Below are positions 1 through 8,322 of a stretch of 64,000 nucleotides of DNA, piece after piece. A model generated the notes under the pieces. It saw only the letters and a program-made list of their open reading frames with translations, searched no databases and was not told where the DNA came from. The stretch is from a bacterium YEK0313 (GTDB taxonomy: Bacteria > Pseudomonadota > Alphaproteobacteria > Rhizobiales > Phreatobacteraceae): assembly GCA_000751295.2 (NCBI GenBank), contig CCMO02000002.1, positions 518,501 through 582,500 on the forward strand. Direction: 5' to 3'. The stretch's first letter is position 1. The number at the start of each line of letters is the position of its first letter. The translations under genes and the position numbers were made by a program.

Positions 1-65
1 AGCCGTGGCCGGCGCCGGGGCAGTTCGAGGTCATGCGGGGGGCATGCACGCGGGAGGCGATGGGA

Positions 66-656
66 TCAGCGCAGGACGACCACGCGGGTGCCGACCTGGA
101 CGCGGTCGTAGAGGTCGACGATATCGTCGTTGAGCATGCGGATGCAGCCCGACGAGACGGCCTGGCCGATCGTGTCCGGCTCATTGGAGCCGTGGATGCG
201 GTAGAGCGAGGAGCCGAGATAGAGGGCGCGGGCGCCGAGCGGATTGTCGGGGCCGCCGGCCATGAAGCGCGGCAGGTCGGGGCGGCGGCGCAGCATCTGC
301 TCGGGCGGGCGCCAGTCCGGCCATTCCTGCTTGCGGGTGATGTGCGGGCTGCCGGCCCATTCGAAGCCGGGGCGGCCGACGCCGATGCCGTAGCGGATCG
401 CCTGGCGGCCGGGCAGCACGTAGTAGAGCCGGCGCGCGCCGGTATCGACGATCACCGTGCCCGGCGCATAGGCGCCGGTGAATTCGACCACCTCGCGCGG
501 AACGGCGGCCGCCTGCGGCCGGGCCGAGGCGATCGCCGGCACGAAGGCCATCGGCTGGCGGGTATCGGGATCGATCATGAAGGGGGAGGCCGCCACGGCC
601 GGGGCTGCGGACAAGGCGGCAAGGGACAGCGCTGCGGCGATGGCGAGACGGCGCAT
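66..656 (-). CDS. L,D-transpeptidase (YkuD family), exported
   Basis: Predicted 196-aa periplasmic enzyme that would form or exchange peptidoglycan 3-3 cross-links, or attach proteins to peptidoglycan, using a catalytic cysteine. The start chosen is MRRLAIAA, which begins a typical signal peptide ending near AVAA; an in-frame start 12 codons upstream would put charged residues ahead of it. The C-terminal half carries the YkuD signature, with a histidine in HGSNEP and the catalytic cysteine in SSGCIRM. Both motifs are intact. It lies tail-first to the window edge, with a small secreted protein gene 45 bp upstream on the same strand. The family is clear from the motif; the exact reaction is inferred. 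Confidence 0.9.
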   Translation of the reverse strand: MRRLAIAAALSLAALSAAPAVAASPFMIDPDTRQPMAFVPAIASARPQAAAVPREVVEFTGAYAPGTVIVDTGARRLYYVLPGRQAIRYGIGVGRPGFEWAGSPHITRKQEWPDWRPPEQMLRRRPDLPRFMAGGPDNPLGARALYLGSSLYRIHGSNEPDTIGQAVSSGCIRMLNDDIVDLYDRVQVGTRVVVLR

Positions 657-701
657 CGGACACTCCAGGGGAACGCTCGGGAACAGCGGCAAGGACAGGG
701 A

Positions 702-1085
702 TCAGCGGGCCGGCGCGACCGTGTCGACCGTCACGGTGCGGACGCCGCGGAGCGGCGCGCCGTCGACCGTGGTCTGGCATTCCCGCGGGATATGCGGCCA
801 GGTGTACTGGCCGCAGGCGCCGCGCCGGGCAGCCGCCGCGCGGTCGCCCCGGATCATCGGCACCTGATCGCGGGCCGCCGCGCTGACGGCGACCGCCGGT
901 TCGGCGCGCTCGGGCCGGACGGCGAAGGCCGCGAAGGCATTGTCGAGATCGGCCGACGACAGGCCATGGCCGACGACCGGCGCCTGCGACACGGCGGCGC
1001 GGCTTGCCGGCGGCATCGCCAGTGCGATGGTGGCAGCGGCGGCAGCGAATGCACTGAGAACCAACGTCTTCGACATCAGGTTCAT
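702..1085 (-). CDS. small secreted protein of unknown function
   Basis: 127-aa protein with an N-terminal hydrophobic signal peptide (Ala-rich, ending near SRAA) and a mature part with two cysteines in the motif CGQYTWPHIPREC. I do not recognise a named family, although short exported proteins with a Cys-x-WP-x-IP-x-Cys-like segment are known to me from rhizobial genomes. A GGGAGG ribosome binding site sits 5 nt before the chosen ATG; a GTG two codons upstream is also possible. The gene is co-directional with the L,D-transpeptidase gene. The two cysteines could form a disulphide in the periplasm, which is inference. Confidence 0.7.
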   Translation of the reverse strand: MNLMSKTLVLSAFAAAAATIALAMPPASRAAVSQAPVVGHGLSSADLDNAFAAFAVRPERAEPAVAVSAAARDQVPMIRGDRAAAARRGACGQYTWPHIPRECQTTVDGAPLRGVRTVTVDTVAPAR

Positions 1086-1558
1086 GACCACCTCCCGAGG
1101 GGCCGTTGTCCGGCCATTCTGTCAGGTGAGTGGCGGCCCGGCGGCAAAAGGTTCATCACCTCTGTTCAACGACCGCCGAGCGCCAATCACGTCGGCTGCG
1201 GTTGTAGGCCTCGGGATTTTCGCGGCAGTGTCTCGCCGCACAGCTCGGCATTTCCTTGCGAAACACAATGTTTCAAGGCTTGCCGGCCGGTGTCGCGCCG
1301 CGCCGCCGCCTGTTTCGGCACCCAGGGGTTTGTTTCAAAAAGCGAATGGCGAATGGCGAATGGCGAATGGCGAGTAGGGATGCGACGATCACCGCCGCTG
1401 CACCCCCCATTCGTCTCTCTCTGCTTCAACGCCCGTGCCGCCCGATGTTTCGGCGCGCCGGGCGTTTGGCCCAGGGAAACATGACGGGCGGGACGTGAGG
1501 ATGCGAAGACCTTCCCGCCGCATCCCCATTCGCCATTCGCCACTCGCTATTCGCCCGC
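1086..1558. other. 473-bp non-coding stretch with repeats
   Basis: No convincing gene is visible between the small secreted protein and the response regulator; open frames here are low-complexity and lack ribosome binding sites. The stretch holds the inverted heptamer arrays described separately, and a short palindrome near 1260-1275 (GAAACA, 3-nt spacer, TGTTTC) followed by several further TGTTTC words. The arrangement resembles short intergenic repeat elements of rhizobial genomes, but no family can be assigned from sequence alone. Confidence 0.6.
1342..1554. repeat. inverted pair of heptamer tandem arrays (GCGAATG / CATTCGC)
   Basis: The left array at 1342-1376 has four perfect GCGAATG heptamers plus a degenerate fifth (GCGAGTA). 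The right array at 1527-1554 has the reverse-complement units CATTCGC, CATTCGC, CACTCGC and TATTCGC. The two arrays face each other across about 150 bp, so a transcript could form a long hairpin. The right array ends only a few bases from the stop codon of the response regulator gene. The sequence composition suggests a dispersed intergenic repeat; function is unknown. Confidence 0.75.
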
Positions 1559-2278
1559 TCAGCGCTTCTCCCCATCGGGCAGGAACATGTAGCCGGCCCC
1601 GCGCACGGTCTTGATGAAGGCGGGGGCTTCCGGATCGGGTTCGATCTTCTTGCGGATGCGGGTGATGCGCACGTCGATGGCCCGATCGAAAGCGTCGGGG
1701 TCGCGCGCGCCGGCGAGATCCAGCAGGCGGTCGCGCGAGAGCACGCGGCGGGGATTCTCGGCGAAGGCCTTGAGCAGGTTGAACTCCGAGCTGGTCAGCG
1801 GAAACTCGGCGCCGTCATCGTCGCGCAGCATGTGGCCGGCGAGATCCAGCCATTTGGTGCCGAAGCGCACGCGCTCCTTCTGCTCCGGGCGCGCCGCCGC
1901 GGCGACGGCTGCGGCACGGCGCAGCACCGAGCGGATCCGGGCGAGCAGCTCGCGCAGCTCGCAGGGCTTGGCGAGGTAGTCGTCGGCGCCGAGCTCCAGC
2001 CCGACGATGCGATCGACCGCGCTGGCGGTGGCGGTCAGCATGATGACCGGCACCGGCGCCGAGCGCTTGAGATCGCGGATGACCGAAAGCCCGTCCTCCT
2101 CGGGCATGTTGAGGTCGAGCACGATGAGGTCCGGGCGGCCCGCCGCCATGGCCCGGCGCAGCGCGGCGGCGCCGTCGCACGGCGTCACCTCGAAGCCGTG
2201 CATCTTCAGATAGTCGCCGACCATGTCGCGGGCCGCGGGCTCGTCGTCGACCACCATGATGTGCGGTTTCGCGCTCAT
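1559..2278 (-). CDS. OmpR/PhoB-type response regulator
   Basis: 239-aa two-component response regulator. The N-terminal receiver domain (residues about 6-118) has the acidic pair in VVDDE, the phospho-acceptor aspartate in LIVLDLNMP, and the conserved threonine and lysine (LTAT, KP). The C-terminal winged-helix DNA-binding domain (about 138-235) contains LTSSEFNLL and ends in the typical VRGAGYMF. Its ATG overlaps the stop of the upstream receiver-kinase gene by 4 nt (ATGA), so it is the last gene of a four-gene operon with a TRAP-type binding protein and two kinases. It probably sets transcription of unlinked genes; the targets cannot be seen here. Confidence 0.93.
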   Translation of the reverse strand: MSAKPHIMVVDDEPAARDMVGDYLKMHGFEVTPCDGAAALRRAMAAGRPDLIVLDLNMPEEDGLSVIRDLKRSAPVPVIMLTATASAVDRIVGLELGADDYLAKPCELRELLARIRSVLRRAAAVAAAARPEQKERVRFGTKWLDLAGHMLRDDDGAEFPLTSSEFNLLKAFAENPRRVLSRDRLLDLAGARDPDAFDRAIDVRITRIRKKIEPDPEAPAFIKTVRGAGYMFLPDGEKR

Positions 2279-4029
2279 GCCGAAGCTCCCTGCCCGGCCG
2301 CCGGCAAGATCAGGCTGAAGGTCGCGCCGGGACCCTCGCCATTGGCTTCGGCGGCAATGCGGCCGCCATGAAGCTCGATGATCCGGCGGGCAATGAACAG
2401 GCCGAGCCCGGTCGAGCTCTCGCCGCCGGTGGGTTTCGCCGAGAGGCGCTGGAACCGCCCGAACAGACGGCCGAGATCCTCCTCCGACAGCCCCGGGCCG
2501 CTGTCGCTGACCGCGACCTCATGGCCGTCGGGCCCGGCCGACAGGCGGACCGCGATGCGCCCACCGGGCGGCGAATATTTGATCGCGTTGGAGACGAGAT
2601 TGTCGACCGCCTCGCGGATCCGGTCCGGGTCGGCCCGGCCGGCAAGGCTCGCCGGCCCGGAATAGACGAGGTTCTGCCGCTTGCGCTCGGCCAGCGGACG
2701 GTTGGCGTCGATCACCGCGCCGATCACCGCGGCCGTATCGATATCGGCAACGCGCAGCACGATGTCCTCGGCATCCAGCATGGCGTCGTTCAAGAGCGCG
2801 TCGATCATGCCGGTCATGCGCGCGACCGAGGAGCGCAGCTGCTCGATCTGGCTCTTCGCCCGCTCGATATTGGGCGGGTCGAGCTCCAGGAGCTCGCGCA
2901 TCATTTCCGAGCGGCCGAGAATGACGCCGAGCGGGTTCTTCAGATCGTGGGCGACCGTGCCGAGCACCTCGGCCTTGTGGTCGTTGGTGCGCTTCAGGCG
3001 GTTCCACTGCGTGGTCAGCCGCTCGTTGGCGCCGGTCAGCTGGCGCGTGCGTTCGGCAACCCTCAGCTCCAGGGTTTCGTTGGCCGCCTGCAGCTGCTCG
3101 TAGAGGATGACATTGTCGAAGGCCGTCGACAGCCGCCCGCAGAACACGGCGACCAGGGTCCGGTCGGTTTCCGACAGCGGCCGGTCCGAGCGCAGCGCCA
3201 CCACCACCTCGCGGCCGCTGGCGGTGCGGATGTAGAGCATGGTCTGCTCGCCGCGGAAGGTGTGGCAGCGCTGCTCGAAGGCAGAGCCCACCAGATCGGC
3301 CATGGTCTGGTCGAGGCCATTCTCGGCGGTTCCGGCCATGCCGGCATAGACGCCCGAGCCGGCGAGAATGGCATAGCCGGCGCGCTGGTCCTCGCGCAGC
3401 ACCAGGATGCCTTCGCAATGGGCCTGGATCAGCCCGGCGATCTGGGTCAGCACGCCCTCGGCCAGCTTGCGCATGGATTTCAGGTCGAACAGTTCGGAAG
3501 CGGCATCGACAATCAGCTCGAGCCCGCGGCGAGTCTCGACGAGCCGCATCAGCTGCTGATAGGAGCGGATCGCCGCGGTCAGGGCGGTGAACAGCTTGTC
3601 CGCGGTCAGCTCGGTCTTCGCCTTGTAGTCGTTGATGTCGTAGTCGACGATGACCTGGCGTTCCGGCGCCTGGCCGGGCTGGCCGGTGCGCAGGATGATG
3701 CGCACCGTGTCGTTCTTCAGGACGTTGCGGATCTCCTCGACGAGTTCGAGCCCCGCCCCGTCGCTCTCCATGACCACGTCGAGCAGCACCACCGCCATGT
3801 CGGGATGCGCCGCCAGCAGCGCCCGTCCCTCCGCCGCCGAATAGGCCGAGAGCAGCTCCAGGCCCGCCCCGGCCAGCTCGTAGTCGTAGAGCGCGTAGCG
3901 CGTGCCCGAATGCACCGCCGGGTCGTCGTCGATGATCGCGACCTTCCAGCGATGCTGATCGCGGCCGGGTGCGGCCGGCTCGTCCTCCACCACCTGGATC
4001 AGATCGTCGTCTCGGTCTTTGTCGTTCAT
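2275..4029 (-). CDS. cytoplasmic hybrid: receiver-DUF3369-histidine kinase
   Basis: 584-aa soluble signalling protein. An N-terminal receiver domain (about 28-160) has phospho-acceptor D84 in LLDVVMES. The middle (about 170-310) fits DUF3369, a GAF-like domain that sits between a receiver and a kinase in this family. A coiled coil (315-350) follows, then HisKA with H361 (VAHDLKNPLG) and a HATPase_c domain with N box (NLVSNAIKYSPPGG) and G boxes (DSGPGL, STGLGL). No membrane segments are seen. The chosen ATG leaves 28 nt after the upstream kinase; an earlier in-frame start would overlap that gene. Its receiver could accept phosphate from the membrane kinase and its kinase could pass it to the OmpR-type regulator; this relay order is inferred. 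Confidence 0.88.
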   Translation of the reverse strand: MNDKDRDDDLIQVVEDEPAAPGRDQHRWKVAIIDDDPAVHSGTRYALYDYELAGAGLELLSAYSAAEGRALLAAHPDMAVVLLDVVMESDGAGLELVEEIRNVLKNDTVRIILRTGQPGQAPERQVIVDYDINDYKAKTELTADKLFTALTAAIRSYQQLMRLVETRRGLELIVDAASELFDLKSMRKLAEGVLTQIAGLIQAHCEGILVLREDQRAGYAILAGSGVYAGMAGTAENGLDQTMADLVGSAFEQRCHTFRGEQTMLYIRTASGREVVVALRSDRPLSETDRTLVAVFCGRLSTAFDNVILYEQLQAANETLELRVAERTRQLTGANERLTTQWNRLKRTNDHKAEVLGTVAHDLKNPLGVILGRSEMMRELLELDPPNIERAKSQIEQLRSSVARMTGMIDALLNDAMLDAEDIVLRVADIDTAAVIGAVIDANRPLAERKRQNLVYSGPASLAGRADPDRIREAVDNLVSNAIKYSPPGGRIAVRLSAGPDGHEVAVSDSGPGLSEEDLGRLFGRFQRLSAKPTGGESSTGLGLFIARRIIELHGGRIAAEANGEGPGATFSLILPAAGQGASA

Positions 4030-4057
4030 CGAAACACCCGGGTCTGACTGGCTGCCG

Positions 4058-6091
4058 TCAAGGACGTTCGGCCGGCTCCTGCGGCGCAACGAGCGGCAGG
4101 ATCATGCGGAAAGTGGTGCCGCTGCCCGGCACCGATTGAAGCGTGATACGACCGCCGAGGCGCCGCGTCACGATGTTGAAGACGATATTGAGGCCAAGCC
4201 CGGTGCCGCCTTCGCCGCGCCGGGTGGTGAAGAACGGGTCGAAGGCCTGGCGCTGCACCGCCTCGGTCATGCCGACCCCGTCGTCCTGGACGGTGATGGT
4301 CACGTGATCGCCGGCCTCGACCGCGGCGATGCGGAACTGGCCCCTGCGGCCCTCGGGGAAGGCATGGGTCAGGGCGTTGATGAAGAGATTGGTGATCACC
4401 TGGCCATAGGGCCCGGGATAGCTGTCGAGGATGATGCCGTCGGGCATGTCGACGTCGAGCTCGATCGCCGCCCGCTTCAAGGTGGGCCGGAGGCTCGCGA
4501 CGATCTGGTCGGTCGCCTCCGCGAGGTCGAAGGAGCGGCGGTCGGCATGGCTGCGGTCGACCGCCACCTGCTTGAAGGCCTGCACCATCTCGCCCGCGCG
4601 CTGCAGGTTCATCGACAGCTGCGCGGCGGCCTCCCGGCTGCCTTCGACGAATTCGGTGAGCTTGGAGCGGCGCAGCTCGCCGCGCTCGACGTCGCGGCCG
4701 AAATCCTCGATGCGCCGGGTGAGCGTCGAGGCGACCGTCAGGCTGATGCCGATCGGATTGTTCACCTCATGCGCGACGCCGGCCACCAGGCCGCCGAGGG
4801 CCGCCAGCTTTTCCGCCTCGATCAGGCTCTCCTGGGTCTCGCGCAGATGGGCGAGCGCGGTCTCGGCGCGGTCCTTGGCCGCCACCAGGTCGCGCTCGGC
4901 CCGCTGCTTCTCGATGGCGTTCTGGCGGAACACCTCGACGGCGCGGGCCATGCGGCCGATATCGTCGCCCGCCATCAGGCCGGCCGGGGCACGGGCCAGG
5001 TCGCCGCGCACGATATCGGCCATGCTGCCGGCGAGATCGTCGAGCGGCACGCGGATGGAGCGCGCGATCAGCGCCCAGATGGCGGCGACGAACAGGAGGA
5101 ACAGGCCGGCCACGATCACCGCCTGGACGAAGACCGAGCGCAGCGTGCTTTCGAGCCGCGCCTGCGCGGCGTCCTCGTTGGCACGCACCCGGTCGGCGAC
5201 CTCCTGGATGACGGTGGCCATGACCGCCTGGTTGCCGTCGATCTCGACCTGCAGCAGACGGTTCTGCATGCCGAGCACGGTGATGAGCCGGCCGAAGCCG
5301 GCCCTGAGCGCATCGGTGCGCTCGCGCAGCGTCTGCACCGCGGCCCGCTGGAAGTCGGACGAGGCCAGATCGGCCATGACCGGCGCGGTCGCCTGGATCA
5401 CCTCGATGCTGGTGGAAGCCTCACGCTGGGCCTGCGCCGACTGGGTCAGGTAATAGTCGTTGATCGCGACGAGAAAGATCGAGAAGGCCTCGCGCGACTT
5501 GCCGAGCGCCGGCGCGATCAGCGGCGCGCGCTCGGCCATGGCCGTCTCGACGACGGCATAGAGCTGGGAGAGCTCGCTCGCGGGCTTGCGGATCTCGTTC
5601 TCGTAGATCGAGGAAATGGTCTCCCGCACGCTGCGCAGCTCGTCGAAGCCGAGCATGAAGCGCTCGGTGACGCTGGTCACCGAGCGGGCCGGGTTCTGCA
5701 GCGCGAGGTCGATTTCCTTTTCCAGCGCGAGCTTGGCGAGCAGCGCCTTGCGCCGTGCCTCGATGTCGGCGAGCACGATGTCGTTGGGCAGGGCGAAATA
5801 ACGGTGGATCAGGGTCTGCAGGCGCCCGGCCTCGTTCTCGATCGAGGCGAGCAGGCGGTCGATGCGGCGCGCGTCCTGCGCCGCGTTCCAGGCCGAACGG
5901 ATGGCGCTGGCGCCCGAAGCGATCAGCAGCAGCAGAAGACCGATGAAGGCGAGATTGAGGATGACGACGGTGGCGATGCGCCAGCGCACGGGAATGTGGC
6001 GCAGCGCCTGCGAGGCAAGGTCGAAGCGGCCCTTCAGCGACCGGAGAACGGGGGCCGTCAGCCGCCGCCGTGCCGTGGACGCGTCCATCAT
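4058..6091 (-). CDS. membrane sensor histidine kinase with HAMP domain
   Basis: 677-aa inner-membrane kinase. TM1 is at about 39-60 and TM2 at about 319-345; between them lies a mostly helical periplasmic sensor of some 255 residues. A HAMP linker (about 346-395) and coiled coil lead to a dimerisation domain with phospho-acceptor H441 (GVAHEVNNPIG) and a HATPase_c domain (about 560-670; N box NLFINALTHAFPEG, G boxes DDGVGM and GGTGLGL). The HEVNNP form places it with NtrB/DctB-like kinases. Its ATG overlaps the stop of the upstream binding-protein gene by 4 nt (ATGA), indicating co-translation. The helical periplasmic domain could read the ligand state of that binding protein; this is inference. 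Confidence 0.9.
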   Translation of the reverse strand: MMDASTARRRLTAPVLRSLKGRFDLASQALRHIPVRWRIATVVILNLAFIGLLLLLIASGASAIRSAWNAAQDARRIDRLLASIENEAGRLQTLIHRYFALPNDIVLADIEARRKALLAKLALEKEIDLALQNPARSVTSVTERFMLGFDELRSVRETISSIYENEIRKPASELSQLYAVVETAMAERAPLIAPALGKSREAFSIFLVAINDYYLTQSAQAQREASTSIEVIQATAPVMADLASSDFQRAAVQTLRERTDALRAGFGRLITVLGMQNRLLQVEIDGNQAVMATVIQEVADRVRANEDAAQARLESTLRSVFVQAVIVAGLFLLFVAAIWALIARSIRVPLDDLAGSMADIVRGDLARAPAGLMAGDDIGRMARAVEVFRQNAIEKQRAERDLVAAKDRAETALAHLRETQESLIEAEKLAALGGLVAGVAHEVNNPIGISLTVASTLTRRIEDFGRDVERGELRRSKLTEFVEGSREAAAQLSMNLQRAGEMVQAFKQVAVDRSHADRRSFDLAEATDQIVASLRPTLKRAAIELDVDMPDGIILDSYPGPYGQVITNLFINALTHAFPEGRRGQFRIAAVEAGDHVTITVQDDGVGMTEAVQRQAFDPFFTTRRGEGGTGLGLNIVFNIVTRRLGGRITLQSVPGSGTTFRMILPLVAPQEPAERP

Positions 6092-7092
6092 CGAGCCTGG
6101 CGGATCCGTTCGATGAGCGCCATCAGGTCGGCCTCGCCGGCAAAGCGGGCGGCAAGACCGGTCACTGCGGCCTCGAAGGCGCTGCGATCGGCGAGCATGA
6201 CGATCTCGACGCCGGCGCGCTCGGCCTGCTGGCGCGAGGTCTGTTCCAGCTTCTCCCATTGCGCGCGCATGGCGCGCGAGGATTCGCGCGCCGCCTGCCG
6301 GAAGATCGTCCTGTCCTCCTCCGACAGCGTTTCCCAGACCCGCTTGGACACCACCACCACTTCCGGGCTCATCGTGTGCTCGGTCAGCGTCAGGTAGCGG
6401 GCGGCCCGGTAATGGTCGGTGGTCACGTAGGAGGGCCAGTTGTTCTCCGCGCCCTGGATGAGGCCGGTCGACAGGCCGACGCCGACCTGGCCATAGGGCA
6501 AGGCCACCGGCTCGGCGCCCAGCGCCTTCATCATGTCGACCATCATGTCGGACTGCTGCACGCGGATGCGTAGCCCTTTCAGATCGATCATCGAGCGGAT
6601 CGGCCGGACCGAATTGTAGATCGAGCGCGCTCCGGAATCGTAGAAGGCAAGGCCGACCAGGCCATGGGCCTCGAAGCGGGTCAGGATCTCGTCGCCGATC
6701 GGCCCGTCGAGCACGGAGTGCAGGTGCTCGACCGAGCGGAACAGGAAGGGCAGAGCCAGCACATTGGCTTCGGGAATGAAGCTGCCGAGCGGAGCGACAT
6801 TGGTGCGATTGATGTCGATCGCGCCGATACGGGTCTGCTCGATCGTCGCCTTCTCCTCGCCGAGCTGGCTCGAATGGAAGATCCTCAGGCTGTGCCGGCC
6901 CCGGCTGCGCTCGAGGATCAGGCGGCCCATATGTTCGAGCGCCCGGACGGTGGGATAATCGGCCATCTGGGTGTCGGCGACGCGGAATTCGCGGGCCGCG
7001 GCCGGAGCCGCCAAAGCCGCGGCGAGCAGGACGAGCCCACCGGCCAGCGCGGCACAAGCGCGATGCCAGCTCCCGCCGTGCCTGTCGACCAT
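6088..7092 (-). CDS. TRAP-type (DctP family) periplasmic solute-binding protein
   Basis: 334-aa protein with an N-terminal signal peptide ending near APAAA and a mature DctP fold. Visible family features are the EANVLALPFLFRS segment near the substrate cleft, the conserved LKGLRIRVQ, and the GAEPVALPYGQ/STGLIQGAENNW block that TRAP proteins use for carboxylate ligands. The start follows a GGAGGGG ribosome binding site; upstream in-frame codons lack one. It is the first gene of an operon with two kinases and a response regulator, and no DctQ or DctM permease gene is adjacent. It may act as a ligand sensor rather than a transport component. The ligand is unknown, probably an organic acid. Confidence 0.88.
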   Translation of the reverse strand: MVDRHGGSWHRACAALAGGLVLLAAALAAPAAAREFRVADTQMADYPTVRALEHMGRLILERSRGRHSLRIFHSSQLGEEKATIEQTRIGAIDINRTNVAPLGSFIPEANVLALPFLFRSVEHLHSVLDGPIGDEILTRFEAHGLVGLAFYDSGARSIYNSVRPIRSMIDLKGLRIRVQQSDMMVDMMKALGAEPVALPYGQVGVGLSTGLIQGAENNWPSYVTTDHYRAARYLTLTEHTMSPEVVVVSKRVWETLSEEDRTIFRQAARESSRAMRAQWEKLEQTSRQQAERAGVEIVMLADRSAFEAAVTGLAARFAGEADLMALIERIRQAR

Positions 7093-7367
7093 GTGTTTCC
7101 CCTCCACCCGGCGGCGGCCGGTACGCCCGATACGCACCCAAAGCATGCCACAGAAACCGGCGCCTTCGCTACCGCTGCGGGAGGCAGACGCACTGCGCGT
7201 CCGGACGGGTGGTTCGCGCCGGTTCCGCAAGGGACGAAACAAAGATCCCGGCCGCCCGGGCCCGACGACATGTTGCGGAAATGCGGATCAGGCAAGTTCG
7301 CCGGCAATCGAGATGCGGGCGCCGTCGCCGCATCCATGAACACGCCGCGTGCAGGAGCCATGCCCGC

Positions 7368-7682
7368 ATGATATCCCGTCTGGCCTTCGCGCTCGCCGCC
7401 GGCCTGCTTGTCCACCTTTCCGGCTTCGCCCGTGCCGACGAGACCATCGGCATTCCGGACTGCGACCAGTTCATCACCAGCTACGAGACCTGCGTCACCA
7501 CCAAGGTGCCGCTGGATCACCGCGGCACGTTCAGCCAGCAGGTGGCGCAGCTCAGGGCCAGCTGGAAGTCGCTGGCCGAGAACCCGCAGACACGCGCCCA
7601 GCTCGAACAGGTCTGCCGTGTCCAGGGCGCGCAGATGCAGCGGGGCCTGGAACCATTCGGCTGCACCTTCACGCCGCGTTGA
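7368..7682 (+). CDS. small secreted four-cysteine protein (paralogue 1)
   Basis: 104-aa exported protein of unknown function. A signal peptide (about residues 1-22) precedes a mature domain with four cysteines: DCDQF, YETCVTTKVP, the LEQVCR segment and GCTF at the end. The next gene is a clear paralogue with the same four cysteines, the same VP and WK motifs and the same GCTF ending, so the fold is probably held by two disulphides. A GGAG ribosome binding site lies upstream of the chosen ATG. It diverges from the TRAP/kinase operon across 275 bp in which I see no other gene. Confidence 0.75.
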   Translation: MISRLAFALAAGLLVHLSGFARADETIGIPDCDQFITSYETCVTTKVPLDHRGTFSQQVAQLRASWKSLAENPQTRAQLEQVCRVQGAQMQRGLEPFGCTFTPR

Positions 7683-7941
7683 GCCCGGCCGCTCGACCCA
7701 TGCAGCGGCCGCATGACGCAGACGAACGGCCGTCGTTGCCTTGTCATGGCTCCTGCGCCATAAACACTGCGACGGATTCGTTCTCTCTTCCCCAAGTCAT
7801 CGGAGAGAATGCCATTCTTTCCGCATGAATAGATCGACCATGCGCGAACAGAATGCCGTCGACAGCAATGGCGAAGGGTTCAACTGTTTTTACTCCACTT
7901 CATTTTCCTTCGCCCCAGCGATCCCTCACGGAGCAATCCCA

Positions 7942-8247
7942 ATGATGTCTCGTCTTGTTTTCGGTCTTGCCGCCGGTCTTCTGGTCTTTTCCAACGTCAA
8001 CGCCCGCGCGGCCGACGAGGTCGGGGTGCCCGAATGCGATCGCTTCATCGCCGCCTATGAGGCCTGCGTGAACACGCGCGTGCCGGCCGAGCAGCGGCCG
8101 ACCGTGACGCAGAGCATCACCCAGATGCGCGCCCAGTGGAAGCAGCTCGCCGGCAATCCGCAGACCCGCGCGACCCTGCCGCAGATGTGCACCCAGGTGA
8201 CCGAGCAGGTGAAGCAGTCGATGGGCCCGATGGGCTGCACCTTCTGA
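7942..8247 (+). CDS. small secreted four-cysteine protein (paralogue 2)
   Basis: 101-aa exported protein, paralogous to the one encoded 259 bp upstream. After the signal peptide (ending near ARAA) the mature part has PECDRF, YEACVNTRVP, LPQMCT and MGCTF, aligning cysteine for cysteine with its neighbour. A CGGAGC ribosome binding site precedes a double ATG. The intergenic stretch before it is AT-richer than its surroundings and may hold its own promoter. A strong intrinsic terminator follows. The family is hypothetical to me; helical mature segments and conserved WK and NPQTR motifs are visible. Confidence 0.75.
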   Translation: MMSRLVFGLAAGLLVFSNVNARAADEVGVPECDRFIAAYEACVNTRVPAEQRPTVTQSITQMRAQWKQLAGNPQTRATLPQMCTQVTEQVKQSMGPMGCTF

Positions 8248-8273
8248 GGCCTTTGACAAGCCTCGCTTTTGAG

Positions 8274-8309
8274 GGCCGGCGCGCAACCAGGCGCGCCGGC
8301 CTTTCTTTT
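8274..8309 (+). terminator. intrinsic terminator after the four-cysteine gene pair
   Basis: A perfect 11-bp stem (GGCCGGCGCGC, 6-nt loop, GCGCGCCGGCC) is followed by TTTCTTTT. It lies 26 bp after the stop of the second paralogue. The opposite strand has no T-run, so it serves the plus-strand genes. Confidence 0.9.
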
Positions 8310-8322
8310 GCCGCCGGCGCGC

